13,064 bases of DNA from Candidatus Omnitrophota bacterium (GTDB lineage Bacteria > Omnitrophota > Gorgyraeia > Zapsychrales > Zapsychraceae). The DNA lies in contig JAKQLT010000015.1 in the NCBI GenBank assembly GCA_029567025.1, positions 1-13,064 on the forward strand, in the 5' to 3' direction. The notes beneath the pieces are model-generated. The model was given only the letters and a program-made list of their open reading frames with translations. It was not told where the DNA came from and made no database searches. A program made the position numbers and the translations under genes. Shown here piece after piece: positions 6,937-13,064 of this stretch (position 1 is its first letter; every line of letters begins with the position of its first letter).

Positions 6937-7872
6937 TTAAAAAGAATTATTTACTTTTATATCATGCCCCATGCTAAAGCTATGTGCGTCCATAGCTTTA
7001 GCATTTTCCCAATGAACACGCTTAATCAGTAACGCGTCTTTTCCCGTCTGAACCAAAATACCTTTTTTAGAAATTTCTATAATTTCGCCTGCCTTATTTT
7101 TATCAAAAAAATCGCCGTTTATCACTTCTGACAACAAAATTTTAAGTGCCTTCCCTTTATAAAATGTATAGGCGTACGGCCAAGGCTGAAGCCCGCGAAT
7201 TTTATTATGAATCACACGCGCCGGCAACGCCCAATCAATCAAGCCCATTTCTTTCGTTAGCTTAGGCGCTTTTGTCGCTTGTTTTTCATCTTGAGAGATA
7301 AATGCTGTTTTGCCTTCCGCTAATAAATCAATCGCTTTTTTAAGTAACTTTCCGCCGAGTCCCATAATACGCGTGCGTAAAGTAACAGCGGTATCATCCT
7401 CTTCTATTTTTACTTTTTCCTGAATAACAATATCGCCTGCGTCTAAAGACGTATTAAGACGAATAATAGAAATGGCGGTTTCTTTTTCTCCCTGAATAAT
7501 CGCCCAATTCATCGGCGCCGCACCGCGATATTGCGGCAAAAGCGACGGATGAACATTGAGTGCACCCAGACGAGGAATTTCCAAAACGTCCTTAGGCAAT
7601 AAATGGCCATAAGAAATAACAACAAAAACATCCGCTTGAAAACCTTTTAAAATCTCAACAACTTTTTCGTCTTTCAATGTTTCCGGCTGAAAAACTTTAA
7701 TATTATTTTTTAAAGCGAACTCTTTGACCGGCGAGAAAATAATCTTCATCCCTCGACCCTTGGGACGATCGGGCTGGGTCACGCAAGCGACAATATGATA
7801 CCTATCACTCACTAAACTCTTTAAATGGGCTAAAGCAAAATCATCACTGCCGAAAAAAACAATTTTCATCAT
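6937..7872 (-). CDS. fmt: Methionyl-tRNA formyltransferase
   Basis: Formylates the methionine on initiator tRNA, using 10-formyltetrahydrofolate. From the start used here it has 311 aa, close to the family length. The N-terminal domain has FFGSDDFA, the TQPDRPKGRG loop, and NVHPSLLPQYRGAAP, where Asn106 and His108 are catalytic. LDAGD contains the catalytic Asp147. The C-terminal OB-like domain begins around residue 200 (IRGLQPWPYAY). The frame is open to an ATG at 7896, which lies 3 nt after the priA stop (TAAAGGATG) with no room for a ribosome site. AAGGG stands 10 nt before the ATG at 7872, and the family's N-terminus begins at M(M)KIVFFG, so 7872 or 7869 is preferred. Its position right after priA matches the common bacterial def-priA-fmt neighbourhood, here without def. 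Confidence 0.95.
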   Translation of the reverse strand: MMKIVFFGSDDFALAHLKSLVSDRYHIVACVTQPDRPKGRGMKIIFSPVKEFALKNNIKVFQPETLKDEKVVEILKGFQADVFVVISYGHLLPKDVLEIPRLGALNVHPSLLPQYRGAAPMNWAIIQGEKETAISIIRLNTSLDAGDIVIQEKVKIEEDDTAVTLRTRIMGLGGKLLKKAIDLLAEGKTAFISQDEKQATKAPKLTKEMGLIDWALPARVIHNKIRGLQPWPYAYTFYKGKALKILLSEVINGDFFDKNKAGEIIEISKKGILVQTGKDALLIKRVHWENAKAMDAHSFSMGHDIKVNNSF

Positions 7873-7899
7873 TTTAAACAAACCCTTTTTGATCATCCT

Positions 7900-9750
7900 T
7901 TACGGATCAACATTGATAGTTACAACTAAATCTTTACGTCTTTTAAAACAGTTTAGCGCCTTTTTCGCCAACTTTAAATTATTTTTTGCGGATTTACTTT
8001 TTAAAACAATCGTAAAACGATATTTATCACGCAGTTTTGGAACAACATCCGGATGCGGATCAGAGATATCGATGGATGATGATGCTTCTATTTTTAAAAG
8101 ATCATATATTTTTTTAGTCTGTTCAAAAACAAAATCTTCGTTTTTTCCGCGCACCATCATTGAAAGCAAATGTTTACTCGGCGGAAAACCCAATTCTTTT
8201 CGCAACATTAATTCTTTTTTATAAAATCCTTCGAAATCCATTTTCTCTAAATTATGAAGAACATATTCATTCCGCAAAGTTGTCTGCACCAATAATTTTT
8301 CTTTGGCCATCTGCCGTAGTAAAACTAAAAGCGAAAAAAGTTTATTGGCACAACGAAAATCAAAACGATTCAATTGCGCATCAAAGTCAATCAAAGCGAT
8401 CACATCAAAAACAACCGAACTCTGCATTTTTGTAATAGCCTGTGTCGCAATAATGATATTAGATTCTTGGGGGAATCGTTCAGAATCACGATCATAACGG
8501 CCGACTTTAGCTTGTGGATAAACACGCGCGACTTCACTTTCTAATTTTTCAATTCCACCGCCGCTGGAATGCAAATATGCGGCTTTACACGATGGACACA
8601 TTTTGGGCAATTCTTGTTCTTCTCCACAATGACGGCAAACAAGCTTTTTCTTTGCATAGCGATACGTCATAGAAACATCACAACGGGAACAACGCATGAT
8701 AAAACCACACGAACAACGCGTTGTCGTCGTAAATCCTTTGCGATTCATTACTAAAACAATTCGTTTATTTTGCTCTAAAGATTGATAAATCAAATTTTGA
8801 AGCGGAAAAGATAAAAATGTAGCTTTCTGGGATTTATAATTACTCATATCAATAAGCTGAAACGCGCTGTATTTTTCAGGGAAAAACCTTATCATTTCCC
8901 ATTTTTTCTCTTTGGCGTATTGATAAGTCTCAATCGATGGACAGACGCTACTGAAGATAACTTGAGCGCCTTCTATTTGAAAACGGAATTCCGCTACTTT
9001 TTGCATCCGTAAAAAAGGCGTCTGTTCTTGTTTATAAACCATATTTTCTTCTTCATAAATAACAATCAATCCCAAATGCGGCATTGGCGCAAAAACAGCG
9101 GATAATGTTCCCAAAACAATACACGGCGTTCCTTTTTTAATTTCAAGCCAGCTTTCCAATTCTTGTTTAGGCGTTAATTTTTTATCAAGAATGAAAATCG
9201 GGACATGAAAAACTTCTTTGATCTTTAATTCCATCTGTTCAATGAATTCTACCGACGGCATTAAAAAAACCGCGCTTTTCCCAGCCTCTAAAACTTTTTT
9301 CGTCTTTTCAAAAATAAATTCCCATGATTTCTGCAAAGTCACATCATGCAGAAGAAAACATTTTGGTTCTTGAGAAAAATCTTTTGTATCCCCAAAAGAC
9401 ACGGCAGGAATATCCACCCTTTGACTTTTACGTAACGCATTGGGTAAATACGAAAAAATCGCCTCGCCTTGCGAACATCCATAATAATCACTTAACTGCT
9501 CGCATAATTTCAAAATTTCTGAGCTGACAGAAGGATTGGTATCAAGAATATCTATAATCGGATTGAGTTTAAAAAACCGGCTTTTATCTTTAAATCCCAC
9601 CACAACGCCAACGGTTTCTCGACGATTAAAAAGGACTTTGACACGCTTGCCAATAGCTATTTTGTCTTGAAATGTCGCACCTATGGCATAATCAAAGGAG
9701 CTTTCTAAAGGAAGATCAACGACAACTTGAGCAATTTTTGGGGGGGGCAT
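7900..9750 (-). CDS. priA: PriA-like primosomal protein N' with degenerate helicase motifs
   Basis: A PriA homologue of 616 aa (E. coli about 730), the replication-restart protein that loads the replisome at stalled forks. Kept: the N-terminal DNA-binding domain (AQVVVDLPLESSFDYAI; GKRVKVLF), the zinc region with eight cysteines (346, 348, 354, 357, 372, 375, 385, 388; the first pair is CxC instead of CxxC), NRKGF before it, and the C-terminal domain (ELGFPPSKHL; KYRFTIVLKSK; INVDP). Lost: the Walker A GVTGSGKTE is DVTLQKSWE (136-144), the DEEH box is YEEE (232-235), GSATPS is SSVCPS (267-272), GTQMIAKGHDF is ATQAITKMQSS, and the GRAGR motif VI is absent. ATP hydrolysis and helicase activity are therefore unlikely. 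Actinobacterial PriA proteins are known to lack these motifs in a similar way. The long intact frame and conserved ends argue against a fresh pseudogene. Confidence 0.9.
   Translation of the reverse strand: MPPPKIAQVVVDLPLESSFDYAIGATFQDKIAIGKRVKVLFNRRETVGVVVGFKDKSRFFKLNPIIDILDTNPSVSSEILKLCEQLSDYYGCSQGEAIFSYLPNALRKSQRVDIPAVSFGDTKDFSQEPKCFLLHDVTLQKSWEFIFEKTKKVLEAGKSAVFLMPSVEFIEQMELKIKEVFHVPIFILDKKLTPKQELESWLEIKKGTPCIVLGTLSAVFAPMPHLGLIVIYEEENMVYKQEQTPFLRMQKVAEFRFQIEGAQVIFSSVCPSIETYQYAKEKKWEMIRFFPEKYSAFQLIDMSNYKSQKATFLSFPLQNLIYQSLEQNKRIVLVMNRKGFTTTTRCSCGFIMRCSRCDVSMTYRYAKKKLVCRHCGEEQELPKMCPSCKAAYLHSSGGGIEKLESEVARVYPQAKVGRYDRDSERFPQESNIIIATQAITKMQSSVVFDVIALIDFDAQLNRFDFRCANKLFSLLVLLRQMAKEKLLVQTTLRNEYVLHNLEKMDFEGFYKKELMLRKELGFPPSKHLLSMMVRGKNEDFVFEQTKKIYDLLKIEASSSIDISDPHPDVVPKLRDKYRFTIVLKSKSAKNNLKLAKKALNCFKRRKDLVVTINVDP
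9740..9747. repeat. Eight-base C/G homopolymer at the priA start
   Basis: The priA coding strand reads ATG followed at once by eight C. It is unusual in such AT-rich DNA. ATG codons end 7 nt (9755-9757) and 11 nt (9759-9761) upstream of the annotated one, so that each reading frame has a start; with 7, 8 or 9 C a different ATG is in frame with priA. Confidence 0.8.
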
Positions 9751-9760
9751 ATTTCATCCA

Positions 9761-9781
9761 TTAAAAATTAAAAATTAAAAA
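9761..9781. repeat. Three tandem copies of the heptamer TTAAAAA
   Basis: The 7-nt unit TTAAAAA occurs three times in a row in the 101-nt gap between the glycosyltransferase and priA. It sits just upstream of the priA starts and would lie in the leader. A TATAAA-like -10 occurs further upstream without a convincing -35. It may be simple low-complexity sequence. Confidence 0.4.
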
Positions 9782-9851
9782 ACACCTATTTATATAACAT
9801 AGAGTAACGTAAGAGGAAAGTGATATTATTAAGCTCTTTTTTTAACAGCTT

Positions 9852-10946
9852 CTATCCAATGAGTTTAATAATATCTTTAACCGCATTCGGACGGGCGATG
9901 TCTTTGATTCTCTTCATCGTAGTTAAAAATTGATCGCGGGAAGATTTAAGGTCCTGAACATGCTTAATAATCTCATCAACCGTAAACCCTTTTAATCCTA
10001 TACCATATTCGGCCAATACTTTGATATTATTCGTTTCTTGGCCGGGAATAGCGCTAAAAAATATCATAGGAAGCTGGCTCACTAAACATTCTGAAATCGA
10101 TAATCCACCCGGCTTTGTCACCATAACATCGGAAACCGCCATGAGTTCATGCATATTATCCACATAAGCCAATGGCTTAATAAGCGTGTTTTTCTTTGCT
10201 TCCAGACGTTTAAATAATTCTTTATTATGCCCGCAAACAACGACAATTTGCGTTTGTGCGTCATTTAATCCGGCAATAATATCTTCAATAGGCCCAATAC
10301 CAAAAGAACCCGTCGCCGCAAGAACCGTAAAAACATTTTCTTGTAATCCTAATTTCCGTTTTAAATCGCTCACATCAACTGATTTGCCAAACTTCTCATC
10401 CGTCGGGATTCCTGTCACATGAATTTTTTCTTCACTGATGCCTAATGACATAACTTTATTTTTTGTCCAATCGGTTGCTACCGCATACGCATCAATACCT
10501 TCTGATATCCAAATCCGATGAGCATCATAATCCGTAATAACAGTTATCAATTTAGATTTAATAAGTCCTTTCCTTTTTAAAGCGGACGCTATTTCCGTCG
10601 GCATAAAATGCGTAGAAATGACACAGTCATACTGTCCTTCAATAAGAAGCTTATGAAATTTCCCGACATTAAGCGCATTATAAAGACGACGCGCCCAACG
10701 GACTAAAGGTTGTAAAAATGGAACATCTAACAATCCAAAAAAGAAAGCCCAGACTTGAGGAAATTTAGAAATTAATAAAAAATAAGTTTTTCGATAAAGG
10801 CTTTTAAAAAGCGGGCTAGAATAATCAAGGATATCAAGCAAAGAAACATCATAGGGCGTGTGATTTTTAAGCCCGTGGAGAATGGCTTCAGCGGCTTTTT
10901 GATGGCCAGCGCCAGCCGTAGCATGAACGATAAGGACTCTTACCAT
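9852..10946 (-). CDS. MGDG synthase/MurG-like glycosyltransferase (GT28-type, glycolipid synthesis)
   Basis: A 364-aa GT-B fold glycosyltransferase. The N-terminal half matches the MGDG-synthase type (VLIVHATAGAGHQKAAEAI, with GAGH at 12-15; ISTHFMPTEIA; VITDYDAHRIWI), and the C-terminal half matches the Glyco_tran_28 donor-binding domain (AATGSFGIG, VTKPGGLSISECL at 276-288, PGQETNN at 301-307). Relatives include the Bacillus processive diacylglycerol glucosyltransferase UgtP and plant MGDG synthase, which add sugars from UDP-sugars to diacylglycerol; a similar role in making glycolipids at the inner membrane is inferred, and the acceptor cannot be read from the sequence. It lacks transmembrane helices and is probably a peripheral membrane protein. 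AAAGGA precedes the start by 6 nt. It follows the GmhB-like gene by 42 nt, as the last gene of the envelope operon. Confidence 0.85.
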   Translation of the reverse strand: MVRVLIVHATAGAGHQKAAEAILHGLKNHTPYDVSLLDILDYSSPLFKSLYRKTYFLLISKFPQVWAFFFGLLDVPFLQPLVRWARRLYNALNVGKFHKLLIEGQYDCVISTHFMPTEIASALKRKGLIKSKLITVITDYDAHRIWISEGIDAYAVATDWTKNKVMSLGISEEKIHVTGIPTDEKFGKSVDVSDLKRKLGLQENVFTVLAATGSFGIGPIEDIIAGLNDAQTQIVVVCGHNKELFKRLEAKKNTLIKPLAYVDNMHELMAVSDVMVTKPGGLSISECLVSQLPMIFFSAIPGQETNNIKVLAEYGIGLKGFTVDEIIKHVQDLKSSRDQFLTTMKRIKDIARPNAVKDIIKLIG

Positions 10947-10963
10947 AGGTATCCTTTCGCTTC

Positions 10964-10984
10964 CCTCACCCCTGAGGTGGGGAC
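10964..10984. repeat. GC-rich hairpin between the phosphatase and glycosyltransferase genes
   Basis: CCTCA and TGAGG form a perfect 5-bp stem around CCCC (10964-10977), flanked by GTGGGGAC. It lies in the 42-nt gap right after the phosphatase stop and before the ribosome site of the next gene. There is no T-run, so it is not a normal terminator; it could trim or attenuate transcript between the two genes. It resembles the element at 4922-4941. Confidence 0.4.
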
Positions 10985-10988
10985 AAGG

Positions 10989-11612
10989 TTATTTACGTTT
11001 AAAAGCCATGACAGTCCCATTGCGTTTCGAATAAGGCAAATGGACTTTTTTCTTTTTTCCCGGAATAATAATTTGCGTGACCGCCTCAAAAAGATCTTTA
11101 ACAATAAAATCCGGTTTCACAACCCACGCGCGCATATGGCGGCCATCTTCACGCCCAGAGAGAGAAAAAATCGTGGTGCATCCGGCGTTAAATCCCGCAA
11201 CAATGTCGCCTTCCGTATCTCCAACAAAATATGTGTTTTTCGCATAACGAATTGTTTTGCCAAACATCCCTAACGCTTGTCGAATAGAACCCGTTTCAGG
11301 TTTGCGGCAATCACATCCTTCATCGGAACGATGCGTGCAATAAAAAGCTCGCCGAATCTTTCCACCAACAGCCTCGACTTGTTCTATCATTTTAGCGTGG
11401 ATTTCATCCAATCGTTCTTGAGAGTAAATGCCTTTTCCCACTCCGGCTTGATTCGAAACAATAAAAATTTCAAAACCATTTTCCGTTAATAATTTAAGCG
11501 CGTCCAAAACCCCGGGAATAAAACGAAAACCTTTTAAAGATGTGACATATTTCCCGTTTCCTGGAAATTCATTAATAACGCCGTCTCTATCGAGAAAAAC
11601 CGCTTTAAGCAT
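10989..11612 (-). CDS. gmhB: HAD phosphatase of the heptose-1,7-bisphosphate phosphatase (GmhB) type
   Basis: GmhB removes the 7-phosphate from D-glycero-manno-heptose 1,7-bisphosphate on the way to ADP-heptose for the LPS inner core. The 207-aa protein has the HAD motif I FLDRDGVIN (Asp8, Asp10), motif II IVSNQAGVG (53-55), and the GmhB-type zinc ligands Cys92, His94, Cys100 and Cys102 (CTHRSDEGCDC), followed by RKPETG with Lys104; motif IV is FVGDTEGDI (Asp132, Asp136). The zinc loop is shorter than in E. coli. After about residue 180 there is a basic tail (GKKKKVHLPYSKR), longer than usual and of unknown role. The start overlaps the stop of the upstream glycosyltransferase by 8 nt (ATGCTTAA), so translation is coupled. 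Histidinol phosphatase or another sugar phosphatase of the family is the alternative; no heptose isomerase or kinase is visible here. Confidence 0.85.
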   Translation of the reverse strand: MLKAVFLDRDGVINEFPGNGKYVTSLKGFRFIPGVLDALKLLTENGFEIFIVSNQAGVGKGIYSQERLDEIHAKMIEQVEAVGGKIRRAFYCTHRSDEGCDCRKPETGSIRQALGMFGKTIRYAKNTYFVGDTEGDIVAGFNAGCTTIFSLSGREDGRHMRAWVVKPDFIVKDLFEAVTQIIIPGKKKKVHLPYSKRNGTVMAFKRK

Positions 11613-12372
11613 TTTGACTTTTCCTTTTCATCTCCCAATACTTCGCATAACTCATTATCTGATAAAGCGACGCGAAAAACGCGAACATAAAACCAATAAA
11701 CCCGTCTTTATAACCCTTTTTTCTCAGATAAGCCCGAGGGAAACGATCCAAAGCCCGCCAAAGAGTCTTTCCAAAAAAAAATTCTTTGTTAGACTTAAAC
11801 CATTTTGTCGCTTCCAAAGTTGTCTGATTATTTAATTTTGACAAAAAATGCGAAAAATCTCTATAACTTTTATGAATAATATCATGTGATAAAATCCCGC
11901 GTTGTCCCTCACTCCATGCCACGGCGGGATGCACTTCTACATCTTCATAACGAAAACATCCTTTGCGAAAAAGCCTTAATTGCGCTGACGGATATTGGCC
12001 TCCATACTTAACCCAATAATCTCCAATATAATTGCGGCGAGGAATAGAAAAAAGACTCATCGAGGTGTTAGGCAAAACATCCTGAATTTCTTTCTTTAAT
12101 TCTTCAGTAACAATTTCATCCGCATCTAAACTGAAAACCCACTGCGAGCTAGCTTGTGCATAAGCCCAATTACGATGCGAGCCTTCTACTTCCATCTTAC
12201 GATGAAATATTTTATCGGCATATTTTTGCGCAAGGGAAACGGTCTTATCTGTGCTTTCATCATCAACCACAATAATTTCCTCAACCCAACCATAAACGCT
12301 TTTTAAACACTGTTCAATGCGGCTCTCTTCATTTTTTGTAATAACGACAACAGAAATAGGCAACTTATCCAT
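11605..12372 (-). CDS. GT2 family glycosyltransferase, WaaE/KdtX-like (LPS core)
   Basis: An inverting GT-A glycosyltransferase of 255 aa. ISVVVITKNEE (6-16) opens the nucleotide-binding fold; IIVVDDESTDKT (33-44) and FSLDADEIVTEEL (80-92) with the DAD metal site (83-85) are the catalytic landmarks; SAQLRLFRK, YEDVEVHPA and HKSYRDFSHFLSKLN are typical of WaaE/KdtX proteins that transfer glucose to the LPS inner core. A hydrophobic stretch near 224-243 may anchor it to the membrane. The frame is open to an ATG at 12402, inside the preceding gene, but the ATG at 12372 has AAAGG 6 nt upstream and starts at the family's N-terminus, so it is preferred; it then begins 2 nt after the aminotransferase stop. 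Exact sugar and acceptor are not known. Confidence 0.88.
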   Translation of the reverse strand: MDKLPISVVVITKNEESRIEQCLKSVYGWVEEIIVVDDESTDKTVSLAQKYADKIFHRKMEVEGSHRNWAYAQASSQWVFSLDADEIVTEELKKEIQDVLPNTSMSLFSIPRRNYIGDYWVKYGGQYPSAQLRLFRKGCFRYEDVEVHPAVAWSEGQRGILSHDIIHKSYRDFSHFLSKLNNQTTLEATKWFKSNKEFFFGKTLWRALDRFPRAYLRKKGYKDGFIGFMFAFFASLYQIMSYAKYWEMKRKSQNA

Positions 12373-12374
12373 TA

Positions 12375-13064
12375 TTAACCTTTCACAATAACTTTTAAAC
12401 AATCACAAACGTATTCAATCTGCTCTTTTGTTATATGCGGGAACATTGGCAATGATAATATCTCATCCGCCATTTGTTCGGAAACAGGCAAATCCCCTTT
12501 TTTATATCCAGCATCTTTATACGCTTCTTGCAAATGAACAGGAATCGGATAATGAATAAGAACGCCCACACCCTTTTCTTTCATTTTCTCAATAACAATA
12601 TCGCGATTCTTTAAAATACGAACCGCAAATGTTTGAAACGTATGCGTTTGGTTTTCTTTCATCTTTGGCGCAATGAGGCCTTTCACATCTTTTAAAATAT
12701 TACAATAATATCGCCCGGCATCATTACGCATCTTATTCCACTCATCTAAATATTTTAACTTCGCCGATAACACAACCGCCTGCACTGTATCCAAGCGAGA
12801 ATTAAATCCAATAATTTTATGGTCATAACGGCCCGTGCGGCCATAATCACGAAGCATGCGTGCACGGACATTCACTTCTTCATCACTTGTGACGATCATG
12901 CCCCCATCGCCAAAAGCGCCTAAACCTTTTGTCGGATAAAAACTAAAACAACTGACCTTGCCTAATGAGCCGATTTTCTTTTGCTTATACGTCGAGCCAT
13001 GAGCCTGCGCCGCATCTTCTATAACGGGGATATCGTATTTTTGAGCAATTTTTAAAATATCTTC
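12375..13064 (-). CDS. DegT/DnrJ/EryC1/StrS sugar aminotransferase (partial, N-terminus beyond right edge)
   Basis: A PLP-dependent aminotransferase that places an amino group on a nucleotide-linked keto-sugar for surface polysaccharide or lipid A-type modification. The visible part (229 codons and stop) reads through the right edge without interruption; I translated the part beyond the internal Met at 12899 by hand. EDAAQAHGSTYKQKKIGSLG contains the cofactor-contacting Asp and the following SCFSFYPTKGLGAFGDGG carries the PLP-binding Lys (codon 12927-12929). Later RDYGRTGRYDHKIIGFNSRLD and the C-terminal LPVSEQMADEILSLPMFPHIT are family signatures. It is the first visible gene of the envelope operon, with the glycosyltransferase start 2 nt after its stop. 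The substrate (for example a UDP-4-keto-sugar) cannot be assigned from this fragment. Confidence 0.92.
   Translation of the reverse strand, partial: EDILKIAQKYDIPVIEDAAQAHGSTYKQKKIGSLGKVSCFSFYPTKGLGAFGDGGMIVTSDEEVNVRARMLRDYGRTGRYDHKIIGFNSRLDTVQAVVLSAKLKYLDEWNKMRNDAGRYYCNILKDVKGLIAPKMKENQTHTFQTFAVRILKNRDIVIEKMKEKGVGVLIHYPIPVHLQEAYKDAGYKKGDLPVSEQMADEILSLPMFPHITKEQIEYVCDCLKVIVKG

Noticed and set aside
7889..8435. Plus-strand open frames of 111 and 91 aa opposite the priA 3' part
   Set aside because: Antisense shadows of the conserved PriA C-terminal domain; no family features.
7900..9750. Idea that priA is a recent pseudogene
   Set aside because: The frame is intact over 616 codons, the zinc cysteines and both end domains are conserved, and the decay is confined to ATPase motifs, which fits specialised loss better than random decay.
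9831..9852. AAGCT/AGCTT inverted repeat after the MGDG-type glycosyltransferase as a terminator
   Set aside because: Only a 5-bp stem with a loop of about a dozen bases, and no T-run follows on the minus strand.
10860..11273. Plus-strand open frame of 137 aa
   Set aside because: It runs antisense across two well-supported genes (the GmhB-like phosphatase and the MGDG-type glycosyltransferase), has no recognisable domain and no convincing ribosome site.
12375..12899. Aminotransferase taken as starting at the internal ATG 12899
   Set aside because: The frame continues to the right edge with the PLP-lysine motif and the EDAAQAHG segment, so the ATG is internal.

Overview
The window is an AT-rich stretch of a bacterial chromosome in which every supported gene lies on the minus strand. 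It is best read from right to left. An outer-membrane porin with a C-terminal Phe, periplasmic signal peptides, a GmhB-type heptose phosphatase and a WaaE-like glycosyltransferase point to a Gram-negative (diderm) organism. The mixture of a Bacillus-like PhoR layout, a putative Porin_5-type porin and a PriA with decayed helicase motifs does not look like a classical proteobacterium. Candidatus Omnitrophota or a related PVC-type lineage is my guess, not a demonstrated placement.

Right part (13064 to about 9852): a surface-polysaccharide/envelope operon. A DegT-type sugar aminotransferase (cut by the window edge), a GT2 WaaE-like glycosyltransferase, a GmhB-like phosphatase and an MGDG-synthase/MurG-like glycosyltransferase are packed with a 2-nt gap, an 8-nt overlap and a 42-nt gap.

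Middle (9750 to 6105): priA, fmt and a membrane GGDEF diguanylate cyclase, closely spaced. The PriA homologue keeps its zinc-binding cysteines and C-terminal domain but has lost Walker A, the DEEH box and the GRAGR-type motif. Its start codon abuts an eight-C tract, with ATG codons in all three frames just upstream. Next comes a monocistronic-looking gapA with its own TTGACA/TATAAT promoter and a strong hairpin terminator.

Left part (4853 to 1): a phosphate-starvation regulon: phoB-phoR, a 67-aa protein of unknown function, an outer-membrane porin, and pstS (cut by the left edge). Three promoters (before phoB, before the 67-aa gene, before pstS) each carry Pho-box direct repeats with an exact 11-nt period. 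The last repeat ends exactly 10 nt before a -10 hexamer, as at known PhoB-activated promoters. The logic is autoregulated PhoBR turning on outer-membrane entry (porin) and periplasmic capture (PstS) of phosphate, together with one unknown small cytoplasmic protein.

The most noteworthy items are the helicase-dead PriA, the Pho-controlled 67-aa orphan, the regular Pho promoter grid, and the three-frame start at the priA C-tract. No RNA genes, CRISPR arrays, insertion sequences or attachment sites were seen, and no gene-free stretch exceeds 300 bases.
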